Shown one piece after another: positions 17,761 through 26,898 of a stretch of DNA of 64,000 nt. The DNA lies in contig NZ_JOAK01000024.1 in NCBI RefSeq assembly GCF_000720455.1, forward strand, positions 22,121 through 86,120, given 5' to 3'. The notes below the pieces were generated by a model that saw only the letters and a list, made by a program, of their open reading frames with translations, was not told where the DNA came from and ran no database searches. Each line of letters starts with the position of its first letter. The first letter of the stretch is position 1. Both the position numbers and the translations under genes were made by a program. Source of the DNA: Streptomyces virginiae (GTDB taxonomy: Bacteria; Actinomycetota; Actinomycetes; Streptomycetales; Streptomycetaceae).

Positions 17761-18981
17761 CTAGAAGGAGGTGCCGAAGCCGTTGGCGAAGGAGTCGCCG
17801 CCGGGGTTCTGGGAGTTGCCGGAGGAACCCTTGCCACCGGGGCCGCCCTTGCGCAGGGAGTCCAGGTCGGCCTTGATCGTGTCGACCGGGATGGCGAATC
17901 CGAGGCCGACGCTGCCGGCGGCGGAGCCGCCCGAGGAGGGGGAGTAGATCGCGGAGGGCATGCCCACGATCTCGCCGTTCATGTTGACCAGGGCGCCGCC
18001 GGAGTTGCCGGGGTTGAGGGAGGCGTCCGTCTGGAGGGCCTTGTACGAGGTGGTGTCCGAGCCGGTGTTCCCGTTGAACTGGCGGCCGCCGAAGGAGAAG
18101 GGCCAGCCGCCCTCGCCCTGCTGGCGGCCCTGCGGGGAGCTCTGCTCCGACTTGGGCACCTTCACCTCGCGGTTCAGCGCCGAGACGATGCCGCTGGTCA
18201 CGGTGCCGGTGAGGCCGTCGGGGGAGCCGATGGCGACGACCTGGTCGCCGACCTTGACGCTGCCGGAGTCACCGAGCCTCGCGGGCTTCAGGCCGGACGC
18301 GCCCTGGAGCTTGATCAGGGCCAGGTCCTTGTCGGGATCGGTGCCGACGATCTTGGCGGAGTACTTCTTGCCGTCGCTCATCGTCACCTGGATCTCGGTG
18401 GCGCCGTCCACGACGTGGTTGTTGGTGGCGATCTCGCCGTCGGCGGTGAGCACGATGCCGGAACCGGTGCCCTGGCCGGAGCCGGTGCGGGTGTCGATGC
18501 GGACGACCGAGGGGCTGACCTGGTCGGCGATGCCGGAGACGGTGCCGGTGCTGGACTGCGAGACGTTCGTGCCGTTGACCCCGCCGGCCGTACCGGCCTG
18601 CCGGTCCATCAGCTGCTGCACGGCGGCCGCGGTGCCGCCGCCGACCAGGGCCGCGGCGAGCGCGACGGCGGCCAGCAGGGCGAGCGGCTTCTTGGCGCGC
18701 CGGTCGGGTGCGGCGTGGGCCGGCCCCTGCGGGGTGCCCGTGCCGTCGCCGCCGCCGGCCGCCGCCGGGACGGTCTCGCCCACGATGACCGGCGGCTGGT
18801 GCGCCTCGTGCCAGCCGGGCGCGGCCGGCGGGTAGGCGGGCGGCGGTGGATACGCCCCGGTCCCGGCTCCGGCCTCGTGCGCCAGCCGGTCGCGTCCGCG
18901 CTGCCAGTCCTCGCCGAACGGCGCGTGCTGGGGGCGGTGTTCCTGCGGGTACTCGCCTTCGCGGCGGAAGCTCTCGGTCAT
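17761..18981 (-). CDS. Membrane-anchored trypsin-like (HtrA-family) serine protease lacking a PDZ domain
   Basis: A 406-residue protease. A Pro/Gly-rich cytoplasmic part of about 97 residues precedes one membrane helix (98-121), after which the S1C protease domain is outside. The catalytic triad is visible as His189 (NNHVV), Asp219 (DKDLALIK) and Ser327 (NPGNSGGAL). HtrA proteins usually have one or two PDZ domains after the protease; here only about 40 Gly/Ser/Asn-rich residues follow the last strand, so PDZ is missing. The ATG at 18981 is chosen over the longer frame. It lies just upstream of the response regulator and kinase, suggesting a shared envelope-stress circuit. Confidence 0.88.
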   Translation of the reverse strand: MTESFRREGEYPQEHRPQHAPFGEDWQRGRDRLAHEAGAGTGAYPPPPAYPPAAPGWHEAHQPPVIVGETVPAAAGGGDGTGTPQGPAHAAPDRRAKKPLALLAAVALAAALVGGGTAAAVQQLMDRQAGTAGGVNGTNVSQSSTGTVSGIADQVSPSVVRIDTRTGSGQGTGSGIVLTADGEIATNNHVVDGATEIQVTMSDGKKYSAKIVGTDPDKDLALIKLQGASGLKPARLGDSGSVKVGDQVVAIGSPDGLTGTVTSGIVSALNREVKVPKSEQSSPQGRQQGEGGWPFSFGGRQFNGNTGSDTTSYKALQTDASLNPGNSGGALVNMNGEIVGMPSAIYSPSSGGSAAGSVGLGFAIPVDTIKADLDSLRKGGPGGKGSSGNSQNPGGDSFANGFGTSF

Positions 18982-19094
18982 GGGACGACTCTCCCCGCCG
19001 TTGATGAGAGCTTCCTGAGTCCGGCCTGAGAAGCCCGACAGAACCGCGTATGCCCGATGTAAAGGCACTTCCCGCCTCCTTCTCTCTCCGCTAC

Positions 19095-19122
19095 CTTGAA
19101 CATGTTCAAGTGAACGTGTTCA
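19095..19122. promoter_or_regulatory. Tandem TGAAC-N2-GTTCA operator
   Basis: A perfect 16-bp palindrome CTTGAACATGTTCAAG (19095-19110) is directly followed by a second inverted repeat, TGAACGTGTTCA (19111-19122). Both share the half-site TGAAC. The pair sits 20-47 bp upstream of the small membrane-protein gene and 114 bp from the divergent protease gene. No regulator gene is adjacent. The half-site spacing of 2 does not fit LexA (spacing 4). Confidence 0.65.
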
Positions 19123-19141
19123 AATACGGATCGGGGGGATC

Positions 19142-19543
19142 ATGGACGGGGTCGTGCCGCGGAGGGTGAAGCGCGTGCCGTGGAGGCTGGCCGTGACGGC
19201 GGCGGCGGTGACGGCCGGTGCGGTGGTGTACGCGGCAGCCGTGGGGAAGGAGGGCGTGCCGGGCGCGGTGTACGTGGTGGTCCCGGCCGTCGTCGTGCTG
19301 CCGCTCCTCATGCGCCAGGCGCCGGCATCCTTCGGCCGCGCATGCCTGATCGTGGGGGTGATGCTGCTGTGGGGGTCACCGGTCGGGGCCGAGTTCGGTC
19401 TCGGACCTGTCGTCGCGGCGGCGCTCCTGCTGTTGGCCGCCTCCGTCGCCGACCCCGCCAACTCACCTGACTGTGCGTCGGTCACGGTGGGCCTGGTACT
19501 GCCGCCGCTGTTCTACCTGCTGCTTCTCTTCGCCGCCTGGTAG
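19142..19543 (+). CDS. Small hydrophobic membrane protein of unknown function
   Basis: A 133-residue protein with about four predicted membrane helices (roughly residues 14-34, 42-58, 66-100 and 115-132) separated by short loops, and a basic N-terminus that should remain inside. I recognise no family. The ATG at 19142 has a GGGGGG ribosome site. A tandem palindromic operator lies immediately upstream, so it is probably controlled by a repressor encoded elsewhere. The stop lies 5 bp from the stop of the convergent LacI-family gene. Confidence 0.65.
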   Translation: MDGVVPRRVKRVPWRLAVTAAAVTAGAVVYAAAVGKEGVPGAVYVVVPAVVVLPLLMRQAPASFGRACLIVGVMLLWGSPVGAEFGLGPVVAAALLLLAASVADPANSPDCASVTVGLVLPPLFYLLLLFAAW

Positions 19544-19548
19544 GCCCC

Positions 19549-20571
19549 CTAGCGGCAGCCGCAGGAGCGGCGGATCACCAGGGCCGACGGGAACTGCTTG
19601 AGGCGCTCGCGGCGCGAGCCGGCCACGCGCAGCCCGTCGTCCAGGACCAGGTCCACCGCCGCGCGGGCCATCGCCGGGCGGTCCGAGGCGATCGTGGTCA
19701 GGGGCGGGTCCGTGAGGGCCGCCTCCTTCACGTCGTCGAAGCCCGCCACGGCCAGTTCCCCGGGCACGTCGATGCGCAGCTCGCGCGCGGCGCGCAGCAC
19801 ACCGATCGCCTGGTCGTCCGTGGCGCAGAAGATGGCCGTCGGCCGGTCCGGCCGCGCCAGGACCTCCAAGGCGACCGTGTACGCGTCGTAGCGGTTGTAC
19901 GGGGCCTCGATCAGCCGGCCCTCGATCGAGCGGCCCGCCTCCAGCATGGCCCGGCGCCAGCCCTCGACGTGGTCGGCGACCGGGTCGCCGACCGACGGGG
20001 TGTTCTCGATGCCGCCGATACAGGCGACGTACTCGTGACCGTGCTCCAGCAGGTGCCGGGTGGCGAGCTGGGCGCCGCCGATGTCGTCCGTGACGACCGC
20101 GACGTCGTCGATCGCCTCCGGGCGCTCGTGCAGGAGCACCACACGGGCGTCCCAGGCCTCGATCTCGCTGGCGGCCTGCTCGCTCATGCCCTGGCTGACC
20201 AGGATCAGGCCCGAGACCCGCATCCCGAGGAAGGCCCGCAGGTAGTGGACCTCCCGCTCGGTGCGGTAGTCGGAGTTGCCGACCAGGACCATCTTTCCGC
20301 GCTCGGCGGCGGCCTGCTCGACCGCGTGCGCCATCTCCGCGAAGAACGGCTGGCGGGCATCGGGGACGATCATGCCTATGAGGTCGGTGCGCCGCGACGC
20401 CATCGCCTGGGCGACCCGGTCCGGGCGGTAGCCCAGGTCCTTGATCGCGGCGAGGACACGCTCGCGCGTGGCCGGGGCGACCGGCCTGGGTCCGTTGTTG
20501 ATGACGTAGCTCACGACGGCGGTAGAAGTACCCGCAAGTCGCGCTACGTCATCCCGCGTCACCTTGGCCAC
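19549..20571 (-). CDS. LacI-family transcriptional regulator
   Basis: A 340-residue repressor. The N-terminal helix-turn-helix reads [20 protein letters not shown] with the hinge helix [20 protein letters not shown], then a periplasmic-binding-protein-like sugar-sensing domain of about 270 residues ending in [14 protein letters not shown]. Start ATG at 20571. No sugar operon is adjacent, so target and effector are unknown. It is convergent with the small membrane protein, and no terminator is visible in the 5-bp gap. Confidence 0.92.
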   Translation of the reverse strand: MAKVTRDDVARLAGTSTAVVSYVINNGPRPVAPATRERVLAAIKDLGYRPDRVAQAMASRRTDLIGMIVPDARQPFFAEMAHAVEQAAAERGKMVLVGNSDYRTEREVHYLRAFLGMRVSGLILVSQGMSEQAASEIEAWDARVVLLHERPEAIDDVAVVTDDIGGAQLATRHLLEHGHEYVACIGGIENTPSVGDPVADHVEGWRRAMLEAGRSIEGRLIEAPYNRYDAYTVALEVLARPDRPTAIFCATDDQAIGVLRAARELRIDVPGELAVAGFDDVKEAALTDPPLTTIASDRPAMARAAVDLVLDDGLRVAGSRRERLKQFPSALVIRRSCGCR

Positions 20572-20641
20572 GCGCGGCAGTCTACGCGGGGTGACCTACC
20601 TCTGGGCAGGGCGTCCTGAAGACCGGACGATCATCGGCTCC

Positions 20642-21424
20642 TTAGGCCGACCGGGTGGTGGCCCCCGACGCCCCGACGGAACCCTCCGCGGCCGCCTCCG
20701 CGGCGACCTTGGCCGCCGCCTGGGCCGCGGCCTCCGCCGCCGCCCGCTCGACCTTCTCCGGCGTGACGAAACGGTAGCCGACGTTGCGGACCGTACCGAT
20801 CAGCGACTCGTGCTCGGGGCCGAGTTTCGCCCGCAGCCGCCGTACGTGCACGTCGACCGTCCGGGTGCCGCCGAAGTAGTCGTAGCCCCAGACCTCCTGG
20901 AGCAGCTGGGCGCGGGTGAAGACCCGGCCCGGATGCTGCGCGAGGTACTTGAGCAGCTCGAACTCCTTGAAGGTGAGGTCCAGCACCCGCCCCTTGAGCT
21001 TGGCGGAGTACGTGGCCTCGTCCACCGACAGGTCGCCGTTGCGGATCTCCATGGGGGAGTCGTCCGAGCCGAGCTGCTGGCGGCCGGTGGCCAGCCGCAG
21101 GCGCGCCTCGACCTCGGCGGGACCGGCGGTGTCCAGGAGTACGTCGTCGATGCCCCAGTCGGCGGTGACGGCCGCCAGGCCGCCCTCGGTGACGACGAGG
21201 ATCAGCGGGCAGCCGGGGCCGGTGGAGCGCAGCAGCTGGCACAGCGAGCGGACCTGTGGCAGATCGCGGCGGCCGTCGACGAGGATGACGTCGGCGCCGG
21301 GGGTGTCCACGAGGGCGGGGCCCTCGGCCGGCGCCACCCGGACGTTGTGCAGCAGCAGGCCGAGTGCGGGCAGCACTTCGGTGGACGGCTGCAATGCGTT
21401 GGTGAGCAGCAGGAGCGAGCTCAT
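20642..21424 (-). CDS. glnR: Nitrogen-metabolism response regulator GlnR (atypical)
   Basis: A 260-residue OmpR-type regulator. The start [20 protein letters not shown] and the full receiver domain match actinobacterial GlnR as I know it. Only Asp50 of the usual phosphorylation pocket remains, in ILVDGRRDL; the acidic pair and lysine are absent, in line with GlnR working as a phosphorylation-independent dimer. The winged helix has [22 protein letters not shown]. The C-terminus (about residue 215 on) is an Ala/Glu-rich tail. GlnR activates or represses glnA, amtB, nirB and other nitrogen genes. Start ATG at 21424; the longer frame is not real. Confidence 0.94.
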   Translation of the reverse strand: MSSLLLLTNALQPSTEVLPALGLLLHNVRVAPAEGPALVDTPGADVILVDGRRDLPQVRSLCQLLRSTGPGCPLILVVTEGGLAAVTADWGIDDVLLDTAGPAEVEARLRLATGRQQLGSDDSPMEIRNGDLSVDEATYSAKLKGRVLDLTFKEFELLKYLAQHPGRVFTRAQLLQEVWGYDYFGGTRTVDVHVRRLRAKLGPEHESLIGTVRNVGYRFVTPEKVERAAAEAAAQAAAKVAAEAAAEGSVGASGATTRSA

Positions 21425-21895
21425 GACCGACCACCTGCCCGGGTCGGACGGTGGTGCACGGATCGCTGGTCCATCACGTCGGTTCCTCCTCGGTCCCGTC
21501 GAGGACGTGCGCGGTACTGCTTCGTACGTGTCGCCTGGTGCCCTCGCGGTCCCGCGCCCCGGGAGTCCGCTTCGGATACCACTGTTCTCGGTTCGTTCAA
21601 CGTGCTGAAAGCACAAAAGGACCCGGGGGCCACATTGCCCGGATCCTCTCGCCAGCAGAATAGCCCACCCGCCGTTTCGGGGCCGAGGCTCTCCTGCTTC
21701 GTCTTCTGTGGTTCCTGCCACCCTCCTGCCACGTTTCCGCCCTGCGTATGCACCGGTTTCACCGGATCGGGGGCATGCGCGACGGCGCCGGTCGCCCGCC
21801 CGGGCGCACGGACGGCGCGTCGGGGCACGCCGGGGGCGGCGGCGCGAGGGGCCATCATGGAGGCCGACGGTAGAGAGCCGACGATAGGAGCTGCA
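21425..21895. other. Intergenic region between glnR and the MoaD-like gene
   Basis: About 470 bp containing the glnR promoter region. A short hairpin GTGCT-GAA-AGCAC lies at 21602-21614, followed on the plus strand by complementary GGACCCGGGG and CCGGATCC segments. I see no further gene. An in-frame ATG at 21857 could extend the MoaD-like protein by 13 residues but lacks a ribosome site. Confidence 0.4.
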
Positions 21896-22150
21896 GTGGC
21901 AACCGGAACCATCCGCTACTGGGCGGCGGCCAAGGCCGCGGCCGGGACTGCGGAGGAGCCGTACTCGGCGCTGACACTGGCCGAGGCGCTCGAGGGCGTG
22001 CGGGAACGCCACCCCGGGGAGCTGACCCGGGTCCTGCTGCGCTGCTCCTTCCTCGTGAACGAAGAACCTGTGGGCAAGCGCCCGCACGATTCCGTGCCGC
22101 TGACCGAGGGGGGCACCGTCGAGGTGCTCCCGCCGTTCGCGGGCGGGTGA
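21896..22150 (+). CDS. MoaD/ThiS-family sulfur-carrier protein
   Basis: An 84-residue beta-grasp protein ending in FAGG. The C-terminal Gly-Gly is the thiocarboxylated end used in MoaD and ThiS sulfur transfer, and [10 protein letters not shown] is the MoaD-type terminus. The GTG at 21896 is preceded by ATAGGAG at the right distance. The true partner is unclear: molybdopterin synthase is one possibility, and a dedicated cysteine or thiosulfate pathway is another, given the sulfurtransferase 3 kb downstream. Only 10 bp separate it from the next gene, so it may be co-transcribed. Confidence 0.82.
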   Translation: MATGTIRYWAAAKAAAGTAEEPYSALTLAEALEGVRERHPGELTRVLLRCSFLVNEEPVGKRPHDSVPLTEGGTVEVLPPFAGG

Positions 22151-22160
22151 GCGGGAGCCG

Positions 22161-23996
22161 ATGAGCACGCCAGAGGAACAGCAGCGCCGGCAGTACGCGC
22201 AGCAGCAGTCACAGCAGCATCAGGCGCAGCAGCAGCAGTCGCCGCCGCAGCAGCAGTCGCAGTCGCCGCAGCCGCAGGATCCGTACGGGACCCAGACCTG
22301 GCAGGCCGACACCTGGGACACCGGTTACCAGCCGGTGCACCCGCCGCTGGGCGCGGTGCCGGGGCAGCCCGTCGCGCCCGAGGGCTGGTTCCGGGAGGAG
22401 GACGCCGCCCAGGCCCCGGCCGCCGGTACGGGAGTGCCGTGGCCGGACGGCTCCGCCGCCGGGGCGGGTGCGGGAGCCGCGCCCGGACACGCCGGGGCCC
22501 ACCCGTCGTACGAGCCCCATTCCCAGCCCCAGCCCCAGTCCCAGTCCCAGTCCCAGTCCCAGTCCCAGTCCCACTCCCAGGTTCCGGCCGAGGGTGCCTC
22601 CTGGGGGGCGGCCGCCCCCCAGGAGCCGCAGGGGCTGGCTCCGGAGGGCTGGTTCCGGGACGAGGCTCCGGCTCCGGCAGAGCCCGCTCCGGCGGCGCAG
22701 GACTGGTCGCAGGGCGGTCCGGGTACGGGCGTGCCCGCGCCCGCGTCCGCCGCCGAGACGGCGTACCTGCCGCCGTACCCCGGTCCCGGGCCGGAGCAGG
22801 GCGCCGCCGCCGAGCAGACCGCGTACCTGCCGCCCTACCCCGGGCCGGCGCAGCAGCAGGCCGTGGCTCCGGAGGGCTGGTTCCGGGACGAGGCTCCGGC
22901 TCCGGCCGCGCCCGCACCCGGGCCGGACTGGTCGCAGGGTGCCGGGACGGCCGTCTCGGCGGCCGAGACGGCATATCTGCCGCCGTACCCGGGTCCCGGG
23001 CCGGAGCAGGGCGCCGCCGCCGAGCAGACCGCGTACCTGCCGCCCTTCCCCGGCCCCGAGCCGCAGGCCCAGGAGCCCGCGGTCGCCGCCGCCGAGCAGA
23101 CGGCCTACCTCCCGCCCCAGGCCGCCGCCGACCCGGCTCCGGCCCGGGCCCAGGCCCAGGCTCCGGCCGGGAGCGCCGCCGGGGCGCCGGAGGCCCCCGC
23201 CGACTGGTCCCCGCCCACCCTCGGCGGGAACACCCTGCGGGCCGTGGACCCGGCCCAGGCCCGGGCCGAAGGCCGGTCGCCGATCATCGACCCGGGGCCG
23301 CAGTCGGCCATACTGACCGCCGCCCTCGGGCTGCTGCTCGCCGCGGCCGCCGCCCTCGGGCAGTTCGCCCTGCTCGTGCCGCTGATCGCCCTCCAGGGGC
23401 TCACCGCGGCCGGCTGGTTCCGCCTCAACGGCATGTGGCCCGCCCGGCAGGGCATCGCCCTCGCCTTCGCGGGAGCCCTGGTCGCCGACGCGGCGGTGCT
23501 CGCGGTGGAGGACGCGTACGGGGCCGGCGCGATCGTCGGCACCCTCGGCGCCTGGGTGCTGCTCACCCTCGTCCTGCAGCTGCGCAGCCACGCGGACCCC
23601 GACGAGCGGATGTACGGGCTGATGGCCTCGGTGGCCTCGGCCGCCCTCGCCATCATCTGCGCCGGCTACCTGGCCGCCGACACCGCCGCCGTCACGGTCG
23701 GCGCCGCCGCGGTGGCGGTCGCCGTCTTCGTCCGCGCGCTGCCGCTGCCCACCGCCACCTCGGTCGGCGTCTCGCTGGCCTCGGCCGCCGGAGCGGGCGT
23801 CGCGGTCGGCGGGCTCACCTCCGTCGGGGTCGGCGGGGCGCTGCTCGGCCTGGCCGCCGGGGTGTGCGCGCTGGTCGGGCTGCGCGTGGCGGCGTACGAC
23901 TACCCGTCGAAGTTCGTGCACATGACGGCCGGTGTCGCGCTGCCGCTCGCGGCCGCCGCTCCCGCCGTGTACCTGATCGGGCGGGTGGTGGGCTGA
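22161..23996 (+). CDS. Membrane protein with long Gln/Pro repeat-rich cytoplasmic region
   Basis: A 611-residue protein in two parts. Residues 1 to about 370 are low-complexity and probably disordered: a Gln/Ser tract, a run of SQ dipeptides near residue 125, three copies of an APEGWFR(D/E)E block, and five copies of TAYLPP within longer near-identical modules. Residues about 380-611 hold around eight hydrophobic segments. I do not recognise the membrane domain. The start ATG at 22161 has a weak GAGCGGGAG ribosome site and follows the MoaD-like stop by 10 bp. The repeats look recently duplicated at the DNA level. The role is unknown; the disordered arm may bind cytoplasmic partners. Confidence 0.75.
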   Translation: MSTPEEQQRRQYAQQQSQQHQAQQQQSPPQQQSQSPQPQDPYGTQTWQADTWDTGYQPVHPPLGAVPGQPVAPEGWFREEDAAQAPAAGTGVPWPDGSAAGAGAGAAPGHAGAHPSYEPHSQPQPQSQSQSQSQSQSHSQVPAEGASWGAAAPQEPQGLAPEGWFRDEAPAPAEPAPAAQDWSQGGPGTGVPAPASAAETAYLPPYPGPGPEQGAAAEQTAYLPPYPGPAQQQAVAPEGWFRDEAPAPAAPAPGPDWSQGAGTAVSAAETAYLPPYPGPGPEQGAAAEQTAYLPPFPGPEPQAQEPAVAAAEQTAYLPPQAAADPAPARAQAQAPAGSAAGAPEAPADWSPPTLGGNTLRAVDPAQARAEGRSPIIDPGPQSAILTAALGLLLAAAAALGQFALLVPLIALQGLTAAGWFRLNGMWPARQGIALAFAGALVADAAVLAVEDAYGAGAIVGTLGAWVLLTLVLQLRSHADPDERMYGLMASVASAALAIICAGYLAADTAAVTVGAAAVAVAVFVRALPLPTATSVGVSLASAAGAGVAVGGLTSVGVGGALLGLAAGVCALVGLRVAAYDYPSKFVHMTAGVALPLAAAAPAVYLIGRVVG

Positions 23997-24059
23997 TACC
24001 CGTCCGACGCGGAGCATGGTCAACTAGAACGCACGTACCGATTAGTAGGGGGTGGGCGC

Positions 24060-24776
24060 GTGCGGGTTCTGCGTGTCGTCGTGATCGTCGGAGTGGTGCT
24101 GGCGGCCCTGTTCGCCGGGGTGGACCGGTGGGCGGTCGGCTACGCCGAGAACCGGCTGGCCGAGCGGATACAGGCCCGCCAGGGGCTGGCCGGCACCGCC
24201 GAGGTGGAGATCCACGGGTTCCCCTTCCTCACCCAGGCGCTCAGTCACGACCTGGACCGGGTCGACCTCGGCCTGCGGGGCGTCGAGGTCACGGCGGACG
24301 GCCGCAAGACGCGGCTCGCGGAGCTCGACGCGAGCTTCCACGGCGTGAAGCTGAACGGTGACTACAGCGGCGGCACGGCCGAGCGGGCCACCGGCAGCGC
24401 GCTCATCACCTACGCCGACCTGACCGCCGCCTCGCAGACCGGCGCGACCCTCTCCTACGGCGGCGCGCCCGGCAAGGTGAAGGTCACCGCGTCGGTGGAC
24501 ATCGTCGGCCGGACGCTGTCGCGCAGCGTGATCTCGACGATCACGCTCGTGGACGCGCCGGACTCCAAGGGCGGCAAGATCGTCCGGGTGCACGCCGAGG
24601 AGGTCCCGGGCGAGGGCATCCCCGGCCTGGAGCGCCAGGTGCGCAAGCGGACCGACTTCGACCGCGACCTCGGCACCGGCCTCCCGGCCGGGCTCCAGCT
24701 CTCGGCGCTGACCTCGGACGAGGCCGGTGTGCACCTCACCCTCGGCGGCTCGAACGTGGTGATGGCCGGATCGTGA
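24060..24776 (+). CDS. DUF2993 (LmeA-like) exported lipid-binding protein
   Basis: A 238-residue protein with an N-terminal signal or anchor helix (residues 3-21) and a long beta-rich domain. The sequence FAGVDRWAVGYAENRLAERIQ, then EVEIHGFPFLTQALSHDLDRVDL, is the family hallmark of DUF2993. The mycobacterial member LmeA acts in the periplasm and binds phospholipids. Start GTG at 24060 follows a GGGGGTGG tract. It stands alone between the repeat-rich membrane protein and the sulfur operon. Function inferred from family only. Confidence 0.85.
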   Translation: MRVLRVVVIVGVVLAALFAGVDRWAVGYAENRLAERIQARQGLAGTAEVEIHGFPFLTQALSHDLDRVDLGLRGVEVTADGRKTRLAELDASFHGVKLNGDYSGGTAERATGSALITYADLTAASQTGATLSYGGAPGKVKVTASVDIVGRTLSRSVISTITLVDAPDSKGGKIVRVHAEEVPGEGIPGLERQVRKRTDFDRDLGTGLPAGLQLSALTSDEAGVHLTLGGSNVVMAGS

Positions 24777-24937
24777 GACGGAGCGGTCCGATCCGCAGAA
24801 GGACGGGCCGCTCGACGGGCCGCAGGGGTGCCGGGGCGCCCGGAACGGGTCTTCTCATCCCACTATACGGACGATCCTGTCTCGGAATATGACACACCGG
24901 TGACAGGGCGGCTGATTCGTCCCTACGATCCATGGCT

Positions 24938-25021
24938 ATGAAGCATCAGCAGGCGGACCTCACGAAGCGACGGGCAGTAGACCTGTGTCGCGTCGCCGCC
25001 ATGCTCTGTCGATCCATGTGA
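24938..25021 (+). CDS. Cysteine-containing leader peptide of the sulfur operon
   Basis: A 27-codon ORF (M-K-H-Q-Q...C-R-S-M) whose core LTKRRAVDLCRVAAMLCR matches a pattern of short peptides seen upstream of sulfur genes in actinobacteria. Cysteine codons (TGT) are at positions 17 and 24. A promoter-like GTGACA-18 bp-TACGAT lies at 24900-24929, which would place the transcript start almost on the ATG, so translation is probably leaderless. An in-frame ATG at 24932 is an alternative. The stop lies 178 bp before the sulfurtransferase gene. Translation speed through the cysteine codons probably controls the genes that follow. Confidence 0.78.
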   Translation: MKHQQADLTKRRAVDLCRVAAMLCRSM

Positions 25022-25199
25022 CGTGTGAGCGCATCCGCTCCATCAGCCGGACGACGGCCCCACCGGCCCTTTCCCGCGTGACCGCACCTGCCTCCTGACC
25101 CCTGACGCCTCCCCGCGCAGGAGACCGAGCGCACCCGCAGGCACGCAGCACAGCGCAACCCGCACCGCCCCGCCGCACACTGCCCCGGAGGAGAACACC
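25022..25199 (+). promoter_or_regulatory. Leader region between leader peptide and sulfurtransferase
   Basis: 178 bp, C-rich, with several short complementary GC segments, but no single hairpin I can name as the terminator or antiterminator. A ribosome site GGAGGAG precedes the ATG at 25200. It is the expected location of the attenuation switch. Confidence 0.4.
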
Positions 25200-26045
25200 A
25201 TGAGCCGCAGCGACGTCCTCGTAGACGCCGACTGGGTCGAGGCCCACCTGAACGACGCCAATGTCGTCATCGTCGAGGTGGACGAGGACACGTCCGCGTA
25301 CGACAAGAACCACATCACCAACGCCGTCCGGATCGACTGGAAGAGCGACCTCCAGGACCCGGTCCGCCGCGACTTCGTGGACCAGGAGGGCTTCGAGAAG
25401 CTCCTCTCCGCCAAGGGCATCTCCAACGACGACACCGTCGTCCTCTACGGCGGCAACAACAACTGGTTCGCCTCCTACGCCTACTGGTACTTCAAGCTCT
25501 ACGGCCACCAGGACGTCAAGCTCCTCGACGGCGGCCGCAAGAAGTGGGAGCTCGACTCCCGCGACCTGGTCGACGGCAAGGACGTCCCGAACCGCCCGGC
25601 CACCGAGTACAAGGCCAAGGCCCAGGACAGCTCGATCCGCGCCTTCCGCGACGACGTCGTGGCCGCGATCGGCTCCCTGAACCTGGTCGACGTCCGCTCC
25701 CCCGACGAGTTCTCGGGCAAGCTGCTCGCCCCGGCGCACCTCCCGCAGGAGCAGTCGCAGCGCCCCGGCCACGTGCCCAGCGCCCGCAACATCCCGTGGT
25801 CGAAGAACGCCAACGACGACGGCACCTTCAAGTCGGACGACGAGCTCAAGGCCCTCTACGAGGCCGAGCAGGTCGACCTGGCGAAGGACACCATCGCCTA
25901 CTGCCGCATCGGTGAGCGCTCCGCGCTCACGTGGTTCGTGCTGCACGAGCTCCTGGGTCAGGAGAACGTCAAGAACTACGACGGCTCGTGGACCGAGTAC
26001 GGCTCGCTGGTCGGCGTGCCGATCGAGCTCGGCCCCAACAAGTAA
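25200..26045 (+). CDS. Thiosulfate sulfurtransferase (rhodanese), CysA/SseA type
   Basis: A 281-residue tandem-rhodanese enzyme. The inactive N-terminal rhodanese domain covers residues 1 to about 125. The C-terminal domain carries the active-site loop CRIGERS with catalytic Cys235. It should transfer sulfane sulfur from thiosulfate to an acceptor. Start ATG at 25200 after GGAGGAG. A DUF1416 gene follows 57 bp later, matching the cysA-sseC pairs of mycobacteria. An upstream cysteine-containing leader peptide points to regulation by cysteine supply. Confidence 0.92.
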   Translation: MSRSDVLVDADWVEAHLNDANVVIVEVDEDTSAYDKNHITNAVRIDWKSDLQDPVRRDFVDQEGFEKLLSAKGISNDDTVVLYGGNNNWFASYAYWYFKLYGHQDVKLLDGGRKKWELDSRDLVDGKDVPNRPATEYKAKAQDSSIRAFRDDVVAAIGSLNLVDVRSPDEFSGKLLAPAHLPQEQSQRPGHVPSARNIPWSKNANDDGTFKSDDELKALYEAEQVDLAKDTIAYCRIGERSALTWFVLHELLGQENVKNYDGSWTEYGSLVGVPIELGPNK

Positions 26046-26102
26046 TTCCCGGGCACGCGACGCCCTCGTAGGTACGACTTCTCTCAGGACAGGACAGAGA
26101 AC

Positions 26103-26393
26103 ATGTGTGGAGCACAGATCGGCGGGCCCGACCTCGCGACCCTCAAGCCCGGTGAGACCGCGATCCAGGGCCAGGTGACCAAGGACGGCGAGCCCGTCAG
26201 CGGTTACGTGCGGCTGCTGGACTCGACCGGTGAGTTCACCGCCGAGGTCCCGACCTCGGCCACCGGCCAGTTCCGCTTCTACGCCGCCACCGGCTCCTGG
26301 ACGCTGCGGGCGCTCGTCCCGGGTGCCCAGGCGGACCGTGCCGTCGTGGTCGCCGAGGCCGGCGGCGTGACGGACGTGGCGATCGCGGTCTGA
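26103..26393 (+). CDS. DUF1416 (SseC-like) protein
   Basis: A 96-residue, beta-sandwich-like protein of the DUF1416 family. It begins MCGAQIGGPDLATLKPGETAIQGQV, with a single cysteine at residue 2. In mycobacteria the homologue SseC lies next to the CysA sulfurtransferase, as here. A function in sulfur metabolism is inferred from the pairing; no active-site residue is known to me. A long hairpin follows and probably ends the operon. Confidence 0.88.
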   Translation: MCGAQIGGPDLATLKPGETAIQGQVTKDGEPVSGYVRLLDSTGEFTAEVPTSATGQFRFYAATGSWTLRALVPGAQADRAVVVAEAGGVTDVAIAV

Positions 26394-26418
26394 GCGCCGC
26401 ACATGTGATCGCCTGATC

Positions 26419-26488
26419 GAACGGCCGAAGGGCCGCACCCCCGGGGGTTGGACGCCACTGGAACGGGGTGCGGCCCTTCGTGCCGTTC
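26419..26488 (+). terminator. Terminator of the sulfurtransferase-DUF1416 operon
   Basis: A 16-bp perfect stem (26426-26441 with 26465-26480) extended by a further 7 bp across a single bulge (26419-26425 with 26482-26488). The loop is 23 nt. No T tract, as is common in Streptomyces. Confidence 0.75.
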
Positions 26489-26520
26489 CGGGCCCGGGCC
26501 TGCCGACCTACCCTGGAAGC

Positions 26521-26784
26521 ATGTACGCCCGGCGCCGGCGCGCCTACTTCCTGCTGATGGGCGGATGCCTGGTCCTCTTCGTCTCCGCCTGGTCCTTCGT
26601 GCGCCTGTGGTCGGTCGAGGCCGCAGTGGCCATGTGCGTGGTCGCCATGGTCATCCCGCCCGTCGCCGCGATGGTCGCGAACCGGCGCGGCCCGGACGAC
26701 CGCTGGTGGGACGACCCCTCGGGCGATCCGAAGTCCGACGAATGGTGGGACGAACTGGACGGAAAACGGCGCCGCGAGGACTGA
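26521..26784 (+). CDS. DUF3099-type small membrane protein
   Basis: An 87-residue protein with two transmembrane helices (about residues 9-28 and 33-54) and a Trp/Asp-rich acidic cytoplasmic tail (DDRWWDDP, DEWWDEL). The hydrophobic pair and YARRRRAYF opening match DUF3099 as I remember it. A -10-like TACCCT ends 6 bp before the ATG with no ribosome site, so the transcript is probably leaderless. Function unknown. Confidence 0.7.
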   Translation: MYARRRRAYFLLMGGCLVLFVSAWSFVRLWSVEAAVAMCVVAMVIPPVAAMVANRRGPDDRWWDDPSGDPKSDEWWDELDGKRRRED

Positions 26785-26898
26785 ATCCCCCACGAGACAA
26801 GAACGTGATCAGGCTGCGTACAACTGCTCCGACGCGCTGTGGGTCATGGGGTACGCGCGGGTAACGAACCCGCGCTTCCGGTTTTGTGGGGGACCCCG

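Noticed and set aside
19095..19122. LexA (SOS) box
   Set aside because: LexA needs GAAC-N4-GTTC; spacing here is 2.
21857..21895. Earlier ATG for the MoaD-like gene
   Set aside because: In frame, but without a ribosome site; the GTG at 21896 has AGGAG.
22209..24023. A 604-codon minus-strand open frame opposite the repeat-rich membrane protein
   Set aside because: Gly/Arg-rich shadow; the plus-strand frame has membrane helices and a logical start.
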